From the NCBI RefSeq assembly GCF_014650055.1, contig NZ_BMUF01000003.1, forward strand, positions 434,001 through 498,000: 64,000 bases of DNA. Direction: 5' to 3'. Both the position numbers and the translations under genes were made by a program. This document shows, piece after piece, positions 24,015-33,984 of this stretch (the first letter of the stretch is position 1; every line of letters starts with the position of its first letter). The notes beneath the pieces were generated by a model. It had not been told where the DNA came from, made no database searches, and saw nothing but the letters and a program-made list of their open reading frames with translations. Source of the stretch: Streptomyces malachitofuscus (GTDB lineage Bacteria; Actinomycetota; Actinomycetes; Streptomycetales; Streptomycetaceae).

Positions 24015-25175
24015 TCAGGGACGGACGGGAAGCTCGGCGGTCACACAGAAGCCGCCTCCGGGACGGTGCCCCGCCCGGAGGGTGCCGCCGACGGACCGGG
24101 CCCGCTCCCGCATGCCGACGAGCCCGAAACCGCCGCCGGGTGCCGCCGGGCGGGGCTGGGCACCGCCGTCGTCGCTGATGGTGAGCGTCAGCCGGTCGGA
24201 GGAGTGCACCAGCCGGACGTGCGCGATGCCGGTGGCCGCGTGCTTGGTCACGTTGGTGAGCGCCTCCTGCACGATACGGAACGCGGTCAGGTCGGCGCCG
24301 GGAGACAGGGGCCGTTCCTCGCCCTCGGCGGTGACGACGACCCGGAGCCCGGCGGAGGCGAACGCGGAGACCAGTTCGGGAAGCCGCGCGAGCCCCGGGC
24401 ACGGTTCCAGGGGGTCGTCCGGATCGTCGGGCCGGCGTAGGAGGCCCACCGTGGCCTGGAGCTCACGCAGCGCCGACGAGGTGGTGGTGCCCAGTTCCGC
24501 GAGGATCTGCTCGGCCTGGCGGGGACGGTCACGCAGGAGGTGCGCGGCCGTTCCGGCCTGCGCGTTGGCCAGGGCCATGTGGTGGGCGACGACGTCGTGC
24601 AGTTCGCGTGCTATGCGTACACGTGCCTCGGCGACGCGGTGCCGCGCCTCCTCCTCCCGGGTGCGCTCGGCGTGCTCGGCGCGCTCCCGCACGGCGCCGA
24701 GGTAGGCGCGCCGCGCCCGCACGGCCGAGCCCTGGACGAGGGGCAGCAGGCTCCAGAAGGCGGTGATGACCGTCGTCTCGATCCATGGCCGGCTGTCGTG
24801 GGCGGGCAGCAGCGCCGGCAGGACGACCAGTGCGACGGCGGCCGGACAGTGGGCGCGCGCCGTCCTCTCCGGGGCGCGGACGGCCAGCTCGTAGAGCGCG
24901 ACGATGACCGGGAGCAGCAGCAACGGGGTGATCTCGTGGCCCGCGCCGCCCGAGACACCCGTGCACAGCGCGCTGACGACGACCACACGTCCGGGACGGC
25001 GCCGCCGCCACAGCAGGGACAGGCACGCGACCGTGGCCATGAGCAGCCCGACCGTCCGGCCCGGCCCGTGACGTACGGACTGGCCGGCGGTGGCGGCGTA
25101 CACCAGCAGGAGAAGGGCCGACTCGACGAGACGGGGATGGCGATCGGCGTACCGCCTCAGCCGGCTGGCGAGCAT
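24015..25175 (-). CDS. NarL-type sensor histidine kinase
   Basis: The 386-residue kinase has about five to six membrane helices in the first 150 residues, a short coiled region, His193 in ARELHDVVAHHM, and an ATPase domain with SDDGGAQPRPAAPGGGFGLVGMRER (only the ends are diagnostic: DDGG and GLVGMRER). I start it at ATG 25175, five bases after GGAGGA; an ATG just before it is too close to that site. It forms a pair with the response regulator 18 bases downstream. A terminator separates it from the MMPL gene upstream. Confidence 0.93.
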   Translation of the reverse strand: MLASRLRRYADRHPRLVESALLLLVYAATAGQSVRHGPGRTVGLLMATVACLSLLWRRRRPGRVVVVSALCTGVSGGAGHEITPLLLLPVIVALYELAVRAPERTARAHCPAAVALVVLPALLPAHDSRPWIETTVITAFWSLLPLVQGSAVRARRAYLGAVRERAEHAERTREEEARHRVAEARVRIARELHDVVAHHMALANAQAGTAAHLLRDRPRQAEQILAELGTTTSSALRELQATVGLLRRPDDPDDPLEPCPGLARLPELVSAFASAGLRVVVTAEGEERPLSPGADLTAFRIVQEALTNVTKHAATGIAHVRLVHSSDRLTLTISDDGGAQPRPAAPGGGFGLVGMRERARSVGGTLRAGHRPGGGFCVTAELPVRP

Positions 25176-25239
25176 CATTCCTCCGATGGCGTGGGGCACG
25201 ACTCATGATGGGACACACGGTGGTCCGCCGGACCGGCGA

Positions 25240-25268
25240 GGGCCGTCCGTGACCGGCACGGACGGCCC
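25240..25268 (-). terminator. Hairpin terminator of the MMPL gene
   Basis: Perfect 11-bp arms GGGCCGTCCGT / ACGGACGGCCC with a 7-base loop, 14 bases after the MMPL stop on the leftward transcript. Confidence 0.75.
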
Positions 25269-25281
25269 CGCGGGCACACGG

Positions 25282-27540
25282 TCAGACGCGCACCGTGCCC
25301 CGTCCGGCGTCCTCCGCGGCGGGCGGTGAGGCGGGGGACCGGCCGCCGAGCGACTCACCCTCCACGTCGACGCGCGGCAGCAGCCGGGCCAGGGGACGGG
25401 GCAGCCACCAGGCCGACCGCCCGAGCAGCACGAGCACGGCGGGCACGAATGCCATCCGGACCACGAAGGCGTCGAACAGGACGGCGGTCGCCAGACCGAA
25501 ACCGACCATCTTGGTGAGACTGTCACCGGCGGTCATGAATCCCGCGAACACCGCCATCATGATCAGGCCGGCCGCCACCACGACCCGCCCGCTGTGCCGG
25601 AAGCCGGAGATCACGGCCCCACCGGGCTGCGCGCCCCGGACGTACGCCTCACGCATCCGGGACACCAGGAAGACCTGGTAGTCCATGGCGAGGCCGAAGA
25701 CGATGCCCACCAGGAAGATCGGGATCTGGCTCAGCACCGGTCCGGTCTGGTCGATTCCGAGAAGCCCGGCGCCGTGCCCCTGCTGGAAGACGGTGACGAG
25801 CAGACCGAACGAGGCGAGGACCGACAACAGGAAGCCGAGCGCCGCCTTGAGGGGCACGAGCAGGGACCGGAAGACGATCGTCAGCAGCAGGAAGGCCAGG
25901 CCGACCACGATCAGCAGATAGGGGACCAGCGCGCTCATCATCTTGTCGGCGACGTCGATGTTCAGCGCGGTCACGCCGGTGACCTCGAACGTGGCACCGG
26001 TGGACGATTCCAGCCCGGGACGTGCGTCGCGGATGGCGTGGACCAGGTCCTCGGTCTCCTCGCTCGTGGGCGCGGTGGCCGGAGTGGCCCGCAGCACCGC
26101 CGTGTCACCCGCCTCGTTGAACCGGGCGGGGGAGACGGACACCACCCCTTCGGTCCCGGCGAGCCTCTTCGCGACCGTCGTCACCGCGGCCTTCGGGTCG
26201 TCCGCCCCGGTGGCGTCGACGACGACGGTCAGGGGACCGTTGAAGCCGGGCCCGAAGCCGTCCGCGAGGGCGTCGTAGGCGCGGCGCTCCGTGGCCGAGG
26301 TGGGCTTCGCCTCGTCGCCGGGAGTGCCCAGCCGCAGATCCAGGGCCGGTACGGCCAGGGCCCCCAGGCAGGCGACCGAGGCGAGCAGGACGGGCACCGG
26401 GCGGCGCACGACGAACCGGCCCCAGCGCGTTCCCCAACTCCCGCCCCCGCCCGCGGACCGGTCCGCCCGGCGAACGCGGCCCCGGAGTCCGAACCGGCGC
26501 CCGGACATCCGGTTCCGGCCGCCGGCCCGGTGGCCGCGGCGGGGGAGAACGGCGTTCGGCCAGAAACCGAGCAGGGCCGGAACCAGCGTCAGGGCCACCA
26601 GGACACTCACCGCGACCGTTCCCGCGGCGGAGAGCCCCATCCTGGTCAGCTCCGGCACGCCGACGACCGACAGTCCCGCCAGCGCGATCAACACCGTGAG
26701 CCCGGCGAAGACGACCGCGGAACCCGCGGTGCCCACGGCCCTCCCCGCCGCCTCCTGCGGGTCGTGCCCCCCGGCCCGCTCCTCCCGGTAGCGGGAGACG
26801 ACGAACAGGGCGTAGTCGATGCCGACCGCGATGCCGATCATCATGGACAGTTCGTTGTTGGTGAGGCCGAAGGCGCTGCTCAGGGCGATGAGTGAGGCGA
26901 GGCTGACGCCCACGCCGACCACGGCGGTGATCAGGGGCACTCCGGCGGCGGCCAGGGAGCCGAACGTGACCAGCAGGACGACGGCGGCCACGCCCAGGCC
27001 GAGGATCTCGCCGATCCCGGCCGGAGGTTCCTCCGCGATCGCACCGCCTCCGGCCTCGACGGTCAGCCCCGCGTCCCGGGCCTCCTCGACGGCGTCCCTG
27101 ACCAACTCCTTGCCGGCGTCCGTGACGTCGTCGTCCTTCACCTCGTAGGTGACCGTGGCGTACGCCGTGGACGCGTCCTCGCTGACCCCGGCCCCGTCGA
27201 ACGGGTTCTCCACGCCGGCCACCTGGGGCCCGTCGGCCACGGTCGCCACCAGCCGTTCCACGACCGCCCGGTGCTCCGCGGCGGTGATCTTCTGCCCGTC
27301 CGGCGCCACGAAGACGATGCGGGCGTTCGCGCCTTCGGCCTCCGCCCCCGGGAACCGCTCATTGATGAGGTCGAACGCCTTCTGCGACTCGATCCCCGGC
27401 ATCCCGGACGAGTCGCCGGACGCTTCCGCGGCGTTGAGAGCCGTGAGGCCGACGGCGGCCAGGACGGCCACCCACAGCAGCGTCACCCGGCGTCGCCATC
27501 GGAAGGCCCGACTGCCCAGCCGGTACAGGAAGGTTGCCAT
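25282..27540 (-). CDS. MMPL-family RND transporter
   Basis: The 752-residue protein has the twelve-helix MMPL architecture with two large extracellular loops and two repeats, each with a conserved Asp (GIAVGIDYALFVVSRYREE and VFGLAMDYQVFLVSRMREA) of the proton-relay segment. Such proteins export lipids, antibiotics or siderophores. I start it at ATG 27540, where the first helix is preceded by a basic region; METSS at 27555 is an alternative. The two-component pair downstream may regulate it. The cargo is unknown. Confidence 0.95.
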   Translation of the reverse strand: MATFLYRLGSRAFRWRRRVTLLWVAVLAAVGLTALNAAEASGDSSGMPGIESQKAFDLINERFPGAEAEGANARIVFVAPDGQKITAAEHRAVVERLVATVADGPQVAGVENPFDGAGVSEDASTAYATVTYEVKDDDVTDAGKELVRDAVEEARDAGLTVEAGGGAIAEEPPAGIGEILGLGVAAVVLLVTFGSLAAAGVPLITAVVGVGVSLASLIALSSAFGLTNNELSMMIGIAVGIDYALFVVSRYREERAGGHDPQEAAGRAVGTAGSAVVFAGLTVLIALAGLSVVGVPELTRMGLSAAGTVAVSVLVALTLVPALLGFWPNAVLPRRGHRAGGRNRMSGRRFGLRGRVRRADRSAGGGGSWGTRWGRFVVRRPVPVLLASVACLGALAVPALDLRLGTPGDEAKPTSATERRAYDALADGFGPGFNGPLTVVVDATGADDPKAAVTTVAKRLAGTEGVVSVSPARFNEAGDTAVLRATPATAPTSEETEDLVHAIRDARPGLESSTGATFEVTGVTALNIDVADKMMSALVPYLLIVVGLAFLLLTIVFRSLLVPLKAALGFLLSVLASFGLLVTVFQQGHGAGLLGIDQTGPVLSQIPIFLVGIVFGLAMDYQVFLVSRMREAYVRGAQPGGAVISGFRHSGRVVVAAGLIMMAVFAGFMTAGDSLTKMVGFGLATAVLFDAFVVRMAFVPAVLVLLGRSAWWLPRPLARLLPRVDVEGESLGGRSPASPPAAEDAGRGTVRV

Positions 27541-27856
27541 CGATGAGGTCTCCATCTCTGTTCTCGGAACCTCACCAGCCTGTCCGCCGGCACCCTCGTA
27601 GGTCGTCGTCCCGCTTGCGACAATCCGCCTACTGGTTTCTGAGTACGGGTGCGCCCGCAGGACCGTCCCCAAGGAGGAGAACGCACCGGACGGGGGCGGC
27701 GGGGACGGGTCCTGCTCCGTTCCGGTTGGATCACCGGGCAGGCCGGAGGAGCCCTACCCCTCGACGTGCCGCATGCGGCGGCGACAACCATGATGAAGAG
27801 GTAGGAGCTGCCGTTGTCGGTACACAGTCGATCGCTCCGCGCAGGAAGGAGGGCTC
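27541..27856. other. Divergent intergenic region (316 bp)
   Basis: This gap holds the promoters of the leftward MMPL gene and the rightward DUF5996 gene. A GGAAGGAGG ribosome site ends it on the right. I see no convincing palindrome, hairpin or small gene. Confidence 0.6.
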
Positions 27857-28798
27857 ATGGAGCTTTTCCCACCCATTCCGCTCGCTGACTGGCGGGACTG
27901 CAAGGAGACGCTGCATCGGTTCGCGCAGGTCGTCGGCAAGATCCGGCTCGCCGCCGGCGTGCGGCGCAACCATTGGTGGAATGTGCCCTTCCACCTCACC
28001 GCGTGCGGCATCACCACGCGTCCGACGGGGTGGGCCGACGGCAACCCGTTCACCATCGACTTCGACTTCGTCCGCCACCGGCTGGTGGCCGCTTCGCTGG
28101 ACGGCACCGAAGTGTCCTTTCCGCTCCACGGCCGGTCCGTGGCGTCCTTCCGCCGCGCGACCCTGGACGCTCTGACTGCCCTGGGTGTCCGCGTGAACAT
28201 CCCCGTGCCCCATCCGTTCGACCTGCCGGACGCCTCCCGGCCCTTCGCCGAGGACACCGAACATGCGGCCTACGATCCCGCGCAGGCCAACCGCTACTGG
28301 CGAGTCCTCAGCCAAGTGGCGCTGCTGCTGGAGGAGTTCGCGGCAGAGTTCTCGGGGAAGGCCAGCCCTGTGCACCACTTCTGGCACACCTTCGACATTG
28401 CCTACACCAGGTTCTCCGGACGGCACACCCAGCAGCCGGCGGAGGCCGACCCGGTCACCCGCGAGGCGTACTCCCGTGAGGTGATCAGCTTCGGCTTCTG
28501 GTTCGGGGACGACACGTTTCCCGAGCCCGCGTTCTACTCCTACACGGCCCCGGAACCCCCGGGGCTGACGGAGGAGCCGCTCGCACCAGGAGCTGCCCGG
28601 TGGGTGGCGCGCAACGGCAGCCATCTGGCTGTGCTCCGCTACGACGACGCCCGTGCCGCGGCGGATCCGCGTGCCACCGTGCTGGCCTTCTACGACAGCG
28701 CCTACCGGGCCGGCGCCAAGTGTGCCGACTGGGACGTGGCCGGACTGGCCTGCCCCGGCGGAATAACGGACCAGCACCTGGCGGCTCCTCCCGCCTGA
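27857..28798 (+). CDS. DUF5996-family protein
   Basis: The 313-residue soluble protein has the DUF5996 pattern: PLADWRDCKETLHRFAQVVGKIRL at the start (residues 8-31), NHWWNVPFHLTACGITT, FWHTFDIAYTRFSGR in the middle, and FGFWFGDDTFPEPAFYSYTAPEP near residue 225. The many aromatic and His residues suggest a ligand or metal pocket, but no function is known. A very good ribosome site (GGAAGGAGG) precedes ATG 27857. It is monocistronic: a 14-bp perfect terminator follows. Confidence 0.88.
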   Translation: MELFPPIPLADWRDCKETLHRFAQVVGKIRLAAGVRRNHWWNVPFHLTACGITTRPTGWADGNPFTIDFDFVRHRLVAASLDGTEVSFPLHGRSVASFRRATLDALTALGVRVNIPVPHPFDLPDASRPFAEDTEHAAYDPAQANRYWRVLSQVALLLEEFAAEFSGKASPVHHFWHTFDIAYTRFSGRHTQQPAEADPVTREAYSREVISFGFWFGDDTFPEPAFYSYTAPEPPGLTEEPLAPGAARWVARNGSHLAVLRYDDARAAADPRATVLAFYDSAYRAGAKCADWDVAGLACPGGITDQHLAAPPA

Positions 28799-28818
28799 TC
28801 CCTGGTGAGACGCGCGCA

Positions 28819-28849
28819 CGCTGCTCGTGCCGGTGCGGCACGAGCAGCG
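28819..28849. terminator. Bidirectional terminator, perfect 14-bp stem
   Basis: CGCTGCTCGTGCCG and its exact complement around a GTG loop, between the DUF5996 stop and the end of the convergent RidA gene. Confidence 0.9.
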
Positions 28850-28866
28850 GAAACGGCGGGGTCGCC

Positions 28867-29268
28867 TCACGCGACGGCGGTCCCCTCCAGCTCGACCATC
28901 TGACCCGGCACCGCCAGCCGAGTCACCCCGAGCATCGTGGTGGCCGGTGCCACCCCGGCGGCGCCCAGCCGCGACGCCAGCACACCGTAGTGCGGGAACA
29001 GCAGGTCCACGTCCGTGGTGTAGACGTTGAGCTGCACGAGGTTCGCGAGGGACATGCCGGCCTTGGCGAGTACGGCCTCCAGGTTGTCGAGGCTCAGCGC
29101 CAACTGCGCGGCCATGTCCCCCTCGTGCACGGGCGTGCCGTCGGCGCTCATCGCGGTCTGTCCCGAGCAGTACAGAGTCCGGGTGTGCCCGGAGACCAAC
29201 TCCCCCTGGTTGAAACCCATTTCCATCGACCACGTCACCGGGTTGACCGCCGTTCGTTCCACTGCCAC
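28867..29268 (-). CDS. RidA/YjgF-family protein
   Basis: The 133-residue protein has the Rid pattern TLYCSGQTAMSADG, a central VLAKAGMSLANLVQLNVYTTD (key part NLVQLNVYTTD) and a C-terminal VPGQMVELEGTAVA with the substrate-contacting Glu. The Arg of true RidA enamine deaminases (about position 105) is replaced by hydrophobic residues near TTMLGVTRLA, where an Arg follows, so the subgroup is uncertain. GTG 29268 has GGAG five bases upstream. It is divergent from a WYL regulator with a shared inverted repeat. Confidence 0.88.
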   Translation of the reverse strand: MAVERTAVNPVTWSMEMGFNQGELVSGHTRTLYCSGQTAMSADGTPVHEGDMAAQLALSLDNLEAVLAKAGMSLANLVQLNVYTTDVDLLFPHYGVLASRLGAAGVAPATTMLGVTRLAVPGQMVELEGTAVA

Positions 29269-29315
29269 ATCAGCTCCGTTCGTTGACGTCCGTGCCGATG
29301 AGCCTGCCGACAAAG

Positions 29316-29334
29316 CATGACACCTTTGGTCATG
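29316..29334. promoter_or_regulatory. Inverted repeat between RidA and WYL-regulator genes
   Basis: CATGAC-N7-GTCATG (6-bp arms) lies in the 86-bp divergent promoter region. Likely operator of the WYL regulator for both directions. Confidence 0.6.
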
Positions 29335-29354
29335 TATTCGATAAGGTTTCGCGC

Positions 29355-30392
29355 ATGCGCGCCGATCGGCTGGTCTCACTGGTGCTGCTGCTGCGTCAGC
29401 GCGGCCGGATGACCGCGGACACCCTGGCCCGCGAGCTGGAGGTGTCCACCCGCACCGTGCTGCGCGACATCGAGGCACTGTCCGCCGCCGGCGTCCCGGT
29501 CTACGCCGAACGCGGCCGGCACGGCGGGTTCGCGTTGCTGCCCGGTTTCCGGACCGAGCTCACCGGGCTGAACCACGACGAGGCGCTTGCCCTGCTGACG
29601 GCCGGATCACGGCGCGGCGAGCAGGTGTTCGGCCTCGGCTCGGCGCTCGCCTCCGCCATGCTCAAGGTGGTCGACGCGCTGCCGGAAGGCCATCGGGCCA
29701 CCGCGGGAGACGCGGTCCGGCGCTTCCTCGTCGAGCCGGAGACCGACCTCCTCTCCCGTCGGCCGCCCACGGAGGAGGTCCCCGCCACGACCATGGTCGA
29801 AATCCGGCGGGCGGTGCTCGCCGGACACAGACTGCGCATCCACTACGCGGCCACGGACCAGGCACCCCGATGGCGCACGGTGGACCCGATCGGCCTGGTC
29901 ACCGTGCGCGACCGCGGCTACTTGCTGGCCACGCGGTCCGGCGCGGACCGCACGTACCGGCTGTCGCGGGTGCTGGCCGCCGAGGAACTCCCCGAACCGG
30001 CACGGAGACCGGACGAGGTCGACCTGGACCGCGCCTGGCGGGAACGCTGCGCGCGCTTTCTGGCCGACGGGCACATCGCCGTGCCGGTACGGGTGAACCC
30101 TGAGCGGCGGGAGGACCTGCTGAGCACCGCGGTGGCCGTACGCGCCGCAGCGCCCGACGCGGACGGCTGGCTGCGGCTGGAGGCGACGTTCCAGGATGCA
30201 CGGCACGCCGAGTGGGCGCTGTGGCAGCTCGGCACGGACGCGGAAGCCCTGGCCCCCGAGTCGCTGCGCAGCTCCCTGCGCAACCGCGCCGCCGCGATGG
30301 CCGGCCGCTATGCAGACCCTGCCCCAGCCGACGCCCACTCCCCGAGGGAGCCACACCGTGACGCGGAACAGACTCGACATCCCCTCCCGTGA
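29355..30392 (+). CDS. WYL-domain (YafY-type) transcriptional regulator
   Basis: The 345-residue protein has an N-terminal HTH_11 winged helix (ADRLVSLVLLLRQRGRMTAD, then STRTVLRDIEALSAAGVPVYAERG) and a WYL domain (VDPIGLVTVRDRGYLLATRS) followed by the WCX extension. WYL regulators sense nucleotides or small ligands. ATG 29355 begins at the conserved MRADRL. It is divergent from RidA, which is the obvious target. Its end overlaps the start of the next gene by 35 bases. Confidence 0.93.
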   Translation: MRADRLVSLVLLLRQRGRMTADTLARELEVSTRTVLRDIEALSAAGVPVYAERGRHGGFALLPGFRTELTGLNHDEALALLTAGSRRGEQVFGLGSALASAMLKVVDALPEGHRATAGDAVRRFLVEPETDLLSRRPPTEEVPATTMVEIRRAVLAGHRLRIHYAATDQAPRWRTVDPIGLVTVRDRGYLLATRSGADRTYRLSRVLAAEELPEPARRPDEVDLDRAWRERCARFLADGHIAVPVRVNPERREDLLSTAVAVRAAAPDADGWLRLEATFQDARHAEWALWQLGTDAEALAPESLRSSLRNRAAAMAGRYADPAPADAHSPREPHRDAEQTRHPLP

Positions 30393-30948
30393 CGCCCTGA
30401 TGGCGCGTCAACGCCTCGTGCTGGACCACTTCCACGACGAGGTGGCGCAGGACTGGGACGCCACCCTGTCCACCTTCCCGCACCCGCACTACGAGATCGT
30501 CCCGACCCTCACGGTCCACGACGGCGAGAGCGCGGTCCGAGGCTATTACCACGACACCCGCGTGGCCTTCCCCGACCAGCACCACGAGATCATCGAGCTG
30601 CGCCACAGTGCCGACGCCGTGGTCGTCGAATTCTGGCTCCTGGGCACCCACCGGGGACCCCTGGGCCCCATACCTCCCACCAACGGCCGCTTCCGCGTCC
30701 GCATGACCGCATACTTCCTCTTCGACGAGAACGAGAACCTCGTCTGCGAGCGGATCTACTTCGACCAGCTCAGCATGCTCAAGCAACTGATGGCCGGGCT
30801 GAACTGGAAGAACCCCGCAACCTGGCTGCGCGCGCTCAGGGCACTGCGCGGCGTCGCCGCCCTGTCCGCCGAGCCCGACAGCGGTCTGCTCCTCACGAAG
30901 GTCCCCGAAGACCTCGCCCACGGCACGGACCGGCCCTCCCCGCGATGA
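30358..30948 (+). CDS. SnoaL/NTF2-like protein (ester-cyclase-like)
   Basis: The 196-residue protein has a helical start, then FHDEVAQDWDATLSTFPHPHYEI, VHDGESAVRGYYHDTRVAFPDQHHEI and a final strand YFLFDENENLVCERIYFD, a layout like SnoaL-type cyclases and related proteins. GTG 30358 has GAGGGAG at 7 bases and lies inside the end of the WYL gene, so the two genes are coupled. The substrate is unknown, but coupling suggests it acts in the response governed by that regulator. Confidence 0.8.
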   Translation: MTRNRLDIPSRDALMARQRLVLDHFHDEVAQDWDATLSTFPHPHYEIVPTLTVHDGESAVRGYYHDTRVAFPDQHHEIIELRHSADAVVVEFWLLGTHRGPLGPIPPTNGRFRVRMTAYFLFDENENLVCERIYFDQLSMLKQLMAGLNWKNPATWLRALRALRGVAALSAEPDSGLLLTKVPEDLAHGTDRPSPR

Positions 30949-31744
<796 letters not shown>

Positions 31745-31761
31745 GCGGGCGGCCGGATGGT

Positions 31762-32475
31762 TCAGTTCTTCGGCATGACAGGTCCCGCAAGGGCCTTGTT
31801 GTGCTGAGCGGCGGTGAGCCTGCGGACGAACAGGATGGCCAGCACCGCGGCGACCAGGTCGAACCCGGCGCCGGTCGCCACCAGGCCCGCAGCATCGTGG
31901 ATCGCGTCCACGTCCTGGGCCTTGGAGTACCTCTTGGACGCGTACCGGTCGAACACGGCCGCCCACACCCACATGCCCCACCAGGCGTTGAGCAGCCCGA
32001 TGTACCGCACCGCCCCGGCGTAGGGATTGCTTTGGCTGGCCCGCAGGACATCGGCGGCGATCCCGCGCGGGATCCACAGGTTGGCCAGCGGGATGAACCA
32101 GGCACCGATCGCCCATCCCGCCGTCCGGCGCTGCGTGTCCGGGGCGAAGACATCCGCGTTCTGGCGGACCCGGTGGAACCAGATGATGAAGACCGTGGCC
32201 GTCGCCACCATGGCGACGAGGTACAGCACACTGGTGCCGGCCATCGCGAGGTCGGCCCGACGCGCTTCGCCCTCGTCGAAGTCGACCGTGCCGCCCGAGG
32301 CGACCTCGTCCATCAACGCCCGCATGTTGAGCGAGGCCGCGAGGATCAGCAGATCGACGACGATGACGAAGCCGAGCAGCGCGGTCACGGCGTGGCAGAG
32401 CCCGACCGGCGAACGCAGCACACGTCCGGGCGCGGGCATCGGCGGCACGGGCATGGACATGGGCGCATGCGTCAT
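31762..32475 (-). CDS. DUF4328-family membrane protein
   Basis: The 237-residue protein has a Pro/Met-rich N-terminus and four to five hydrophobic helices. Signature segments are FIIWFHRVRQNADVF, GWAIGAWFIPLANLWIPR and NAWWGMWVWAAVFDR, as in DUF4328 proteins. No function is known. It ends 18 bases from the convergent Rpf gene and is divergent from the cytidine-deaminase gene. Confidence 0.9.
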   Translation of the reverse strand: MTHAPMSMPVPPMPAPGRVLRSPVGLCHAVTALLGFVIVVDLLILAASLNMRALMDEVASGGTVDFDEGEARRADLAMAGTSVLYLVAMVATATVFIIWFHRVRQNADVFAPDTQRRTAGWAIGAWFIPLANLWIPRGIAADVLRASQSNPYAGAVRYIGLLNAWWGMWVWAAVFDRYASKRYSKAQDVDAIHDAAGLVATGAGFDLVAAVLAILFVRRLTAAQHNKALAGPVMPKN

Positions 32476-32681
32476 GAGGGTCCCCCCGGGGGTGGTGGAA
32501 GTGCGGCGCGCCCTCCCCAGGGCGCCGCGGCGACCGGCCGTAACCGAACGATCGGCTTCCGGACCCTATCCCATCAGCTCCTGGACCGTGCCCTGACGAA
32601 TCCGCCACCACGATATTCGCTTGCACGCCTTTGTCCCCCGGGCCACCGTCGTCGAACACCCGACGAAGGCGAGAGCGACGG

Positions 32682-33095
32682 ATGACCACGCGGACCCACC
32701 CTGTCGACCGGGAACTCATCGACGCCGCCACCGAGGTCGCTCGCACCCGTTGCCGGGGCGACAACCACACCATGGCGGCCGCGGCCCGCGCCGCGGACGG
32801 GCGCATCATCACGGCGGTCAACGCCTACCACTTCACCGGAGGACCCTGCGCCGAGCTCGTCCTCATCGGGGCGGCAGCGGCACAGGGCGCCTACGAGCTG
32901 GACACGATCGTCGCCGTGGGCGACCGCGACCGGGGAGTCGTGCCCCCGTGCGGCCGGTGCCGTCAGGTCCTCCTCGACTACTTCCCCGCGCTCAACGTCG
33001 TGGTCGGCCCCACCGACCGCCCCCGAACCGTCCCCGTCACCGCCCTCCTGCCGGAAACCTACGTCTGGGCCGACCACCAGCTGGACGCCGAGTAG
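32682..33095 (+). CDS. Cytidine deaminase-family protein
   Basis: The 137-residue protein has the zinc motifs of cytidine deaminases: GPCAELVLIGAAAA, with Cys as first ligand and Glu as proton shuttle, and PPCGRCRQVLLDYFP with two Cys ligands. It would deaminate cytidine or a related base such as blasticidin S, to which single-domain CDAs are related. ATG 32682 is preceded by GAAGGCGAGAG. It stands alone between DUF4328 and the convergent XRE-cupin gene. Confidence 0.92.
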   Translation: MTTRTHPVDRELIDAATEVARTRCRGDNHTMAAAARAADGRIITAVNAYHFTGGPCAELVLIGAAAAQGAYELDTIVAVGDRDRGVVPPCGRCRQVLLDYFPALNVVVGPTDRPRTVPVTALLPETYVWADHQLDAE

Positions 33096-33230
33096 CTTCC
33101 GTCCGCATCCCGGGACATACCCACCCCCACGTGCGGTCGGCCGTACGAGACCGTGTCGTGGTCCAGGTCGACGAGTGGGGCAGATTGCAGGAGACGCCTC
33201 AGCGGAGATGACGCACCGGCGGGGCCGTGT

Positions 33231-33839
33231 TCATGGTCGGCCGGGGGAGTCCCCGGGGTCCGTTTCGGTGTTCTTGCCGGTGGTGCGCTGGTGGCCGCGG
33301 CGGGCGTCGCGGTCGAAGATGCCGAGGATCTCGCAGGGGCCGCCCTCGGCGCCGATGGCGTGGGGAAGCATCGTGGGGAATTCGGCGGCCTGGTTGGTCT
33401 CGACGCGGAGGCGGCGGTGTCCCAGCATCAGGATCGCCGTTCCGGACAGGACGACGAGCCACTCGCGTCCGGGGTGGGCGCGCATGCGTGCGGGATTGTC
33501 CGGCGGCGGTTCGGTCATGCGCTGACGTACGACGGTCATCCCCGGGTCGCCCTTCACGGGCCAGCGCATCAGCCCGTGCGCCCCGTCGATCATCGGGCTG
33601 GTGATCACATCGTCGGTGGCGGTCTCCACGAGCTGGTCCAGTGACGTGTCCAGGGCGCGGGCGAGCGTGACCAGCTGGTCCAGCGCCAGGCGCCGCTGTC
33701 CGTTCTCGATGCGGCTCAGCGTGGACTGACTGACGTTGGCGCGGGAGGCGAGTTCCTCCAGGGACCAGCCCTGTGCGACCCGCAGGGCCCGGATGCGTTT
33801 GCGTACGAGGCTGTCGAGGTCGCCATCATTTTGCGTCAT
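33231..33839 (-). CDS. XRE regulator with C-terminal cupin domain
   Basis: The 202-residue protein has an N-terminal XRE HTH (VRKRIRALRVAQGWSLEELA, then NVSQSTLSRIENGQR) at about 10-65 and a cupin domain (PGREWLVVLSGTAILMLGHRRL, region 125-190). This architecture usually senses small molecules and controls a neighbouring transport or metabolic gene. Its ATG lies inside an inverted repeat. It is divergent from an MFS exporter, its probable target. Confidence 0.92.
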   Translation of the reverse strand: MTQNDGDLDSLVRKRIRALRVAQGWSLEELASRANVSQSTLSRIENGQRRLALDQLVTLARALDTSLDQLVETATDDVITSPMIDGAHGLMRWPVKGDPGMTVVRQRMTEPPPDNPARMRAHPGREWLVVLSGTAILMLGHRRLRVETNQAAEFPTMLPHAIGAEGGPCEILGIFDRDARRGHQRTTGKNTETDPGDSPGRP

Positions 33840-33845
33840 GCGCAA
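33831..33845. promoter_or_regulatory. Inverted repeat overlapping the XRE-cupin start codon
   Basis: TTGCG-TCATG-CGCAA (5-bp arms) spans the start codon of the XRE-cupin gene. It is a likely autoregulatory operator, about 140 bp before the MFS gene. Confidence 0.55.
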
Positions 33846-33984
33846 TACTCTATGCCCAGCTCGCAAGGCGCGCTTACAGTCGCTCTCTGGACGGTCCCGC
33901 CGGGCCTGGTCCGGAACGGCCACGCCATCCCTACTTCACTCCGGCGCGGGTCCTCCCCACCCCCTTTCCCTTGCGAGGAGAAGC

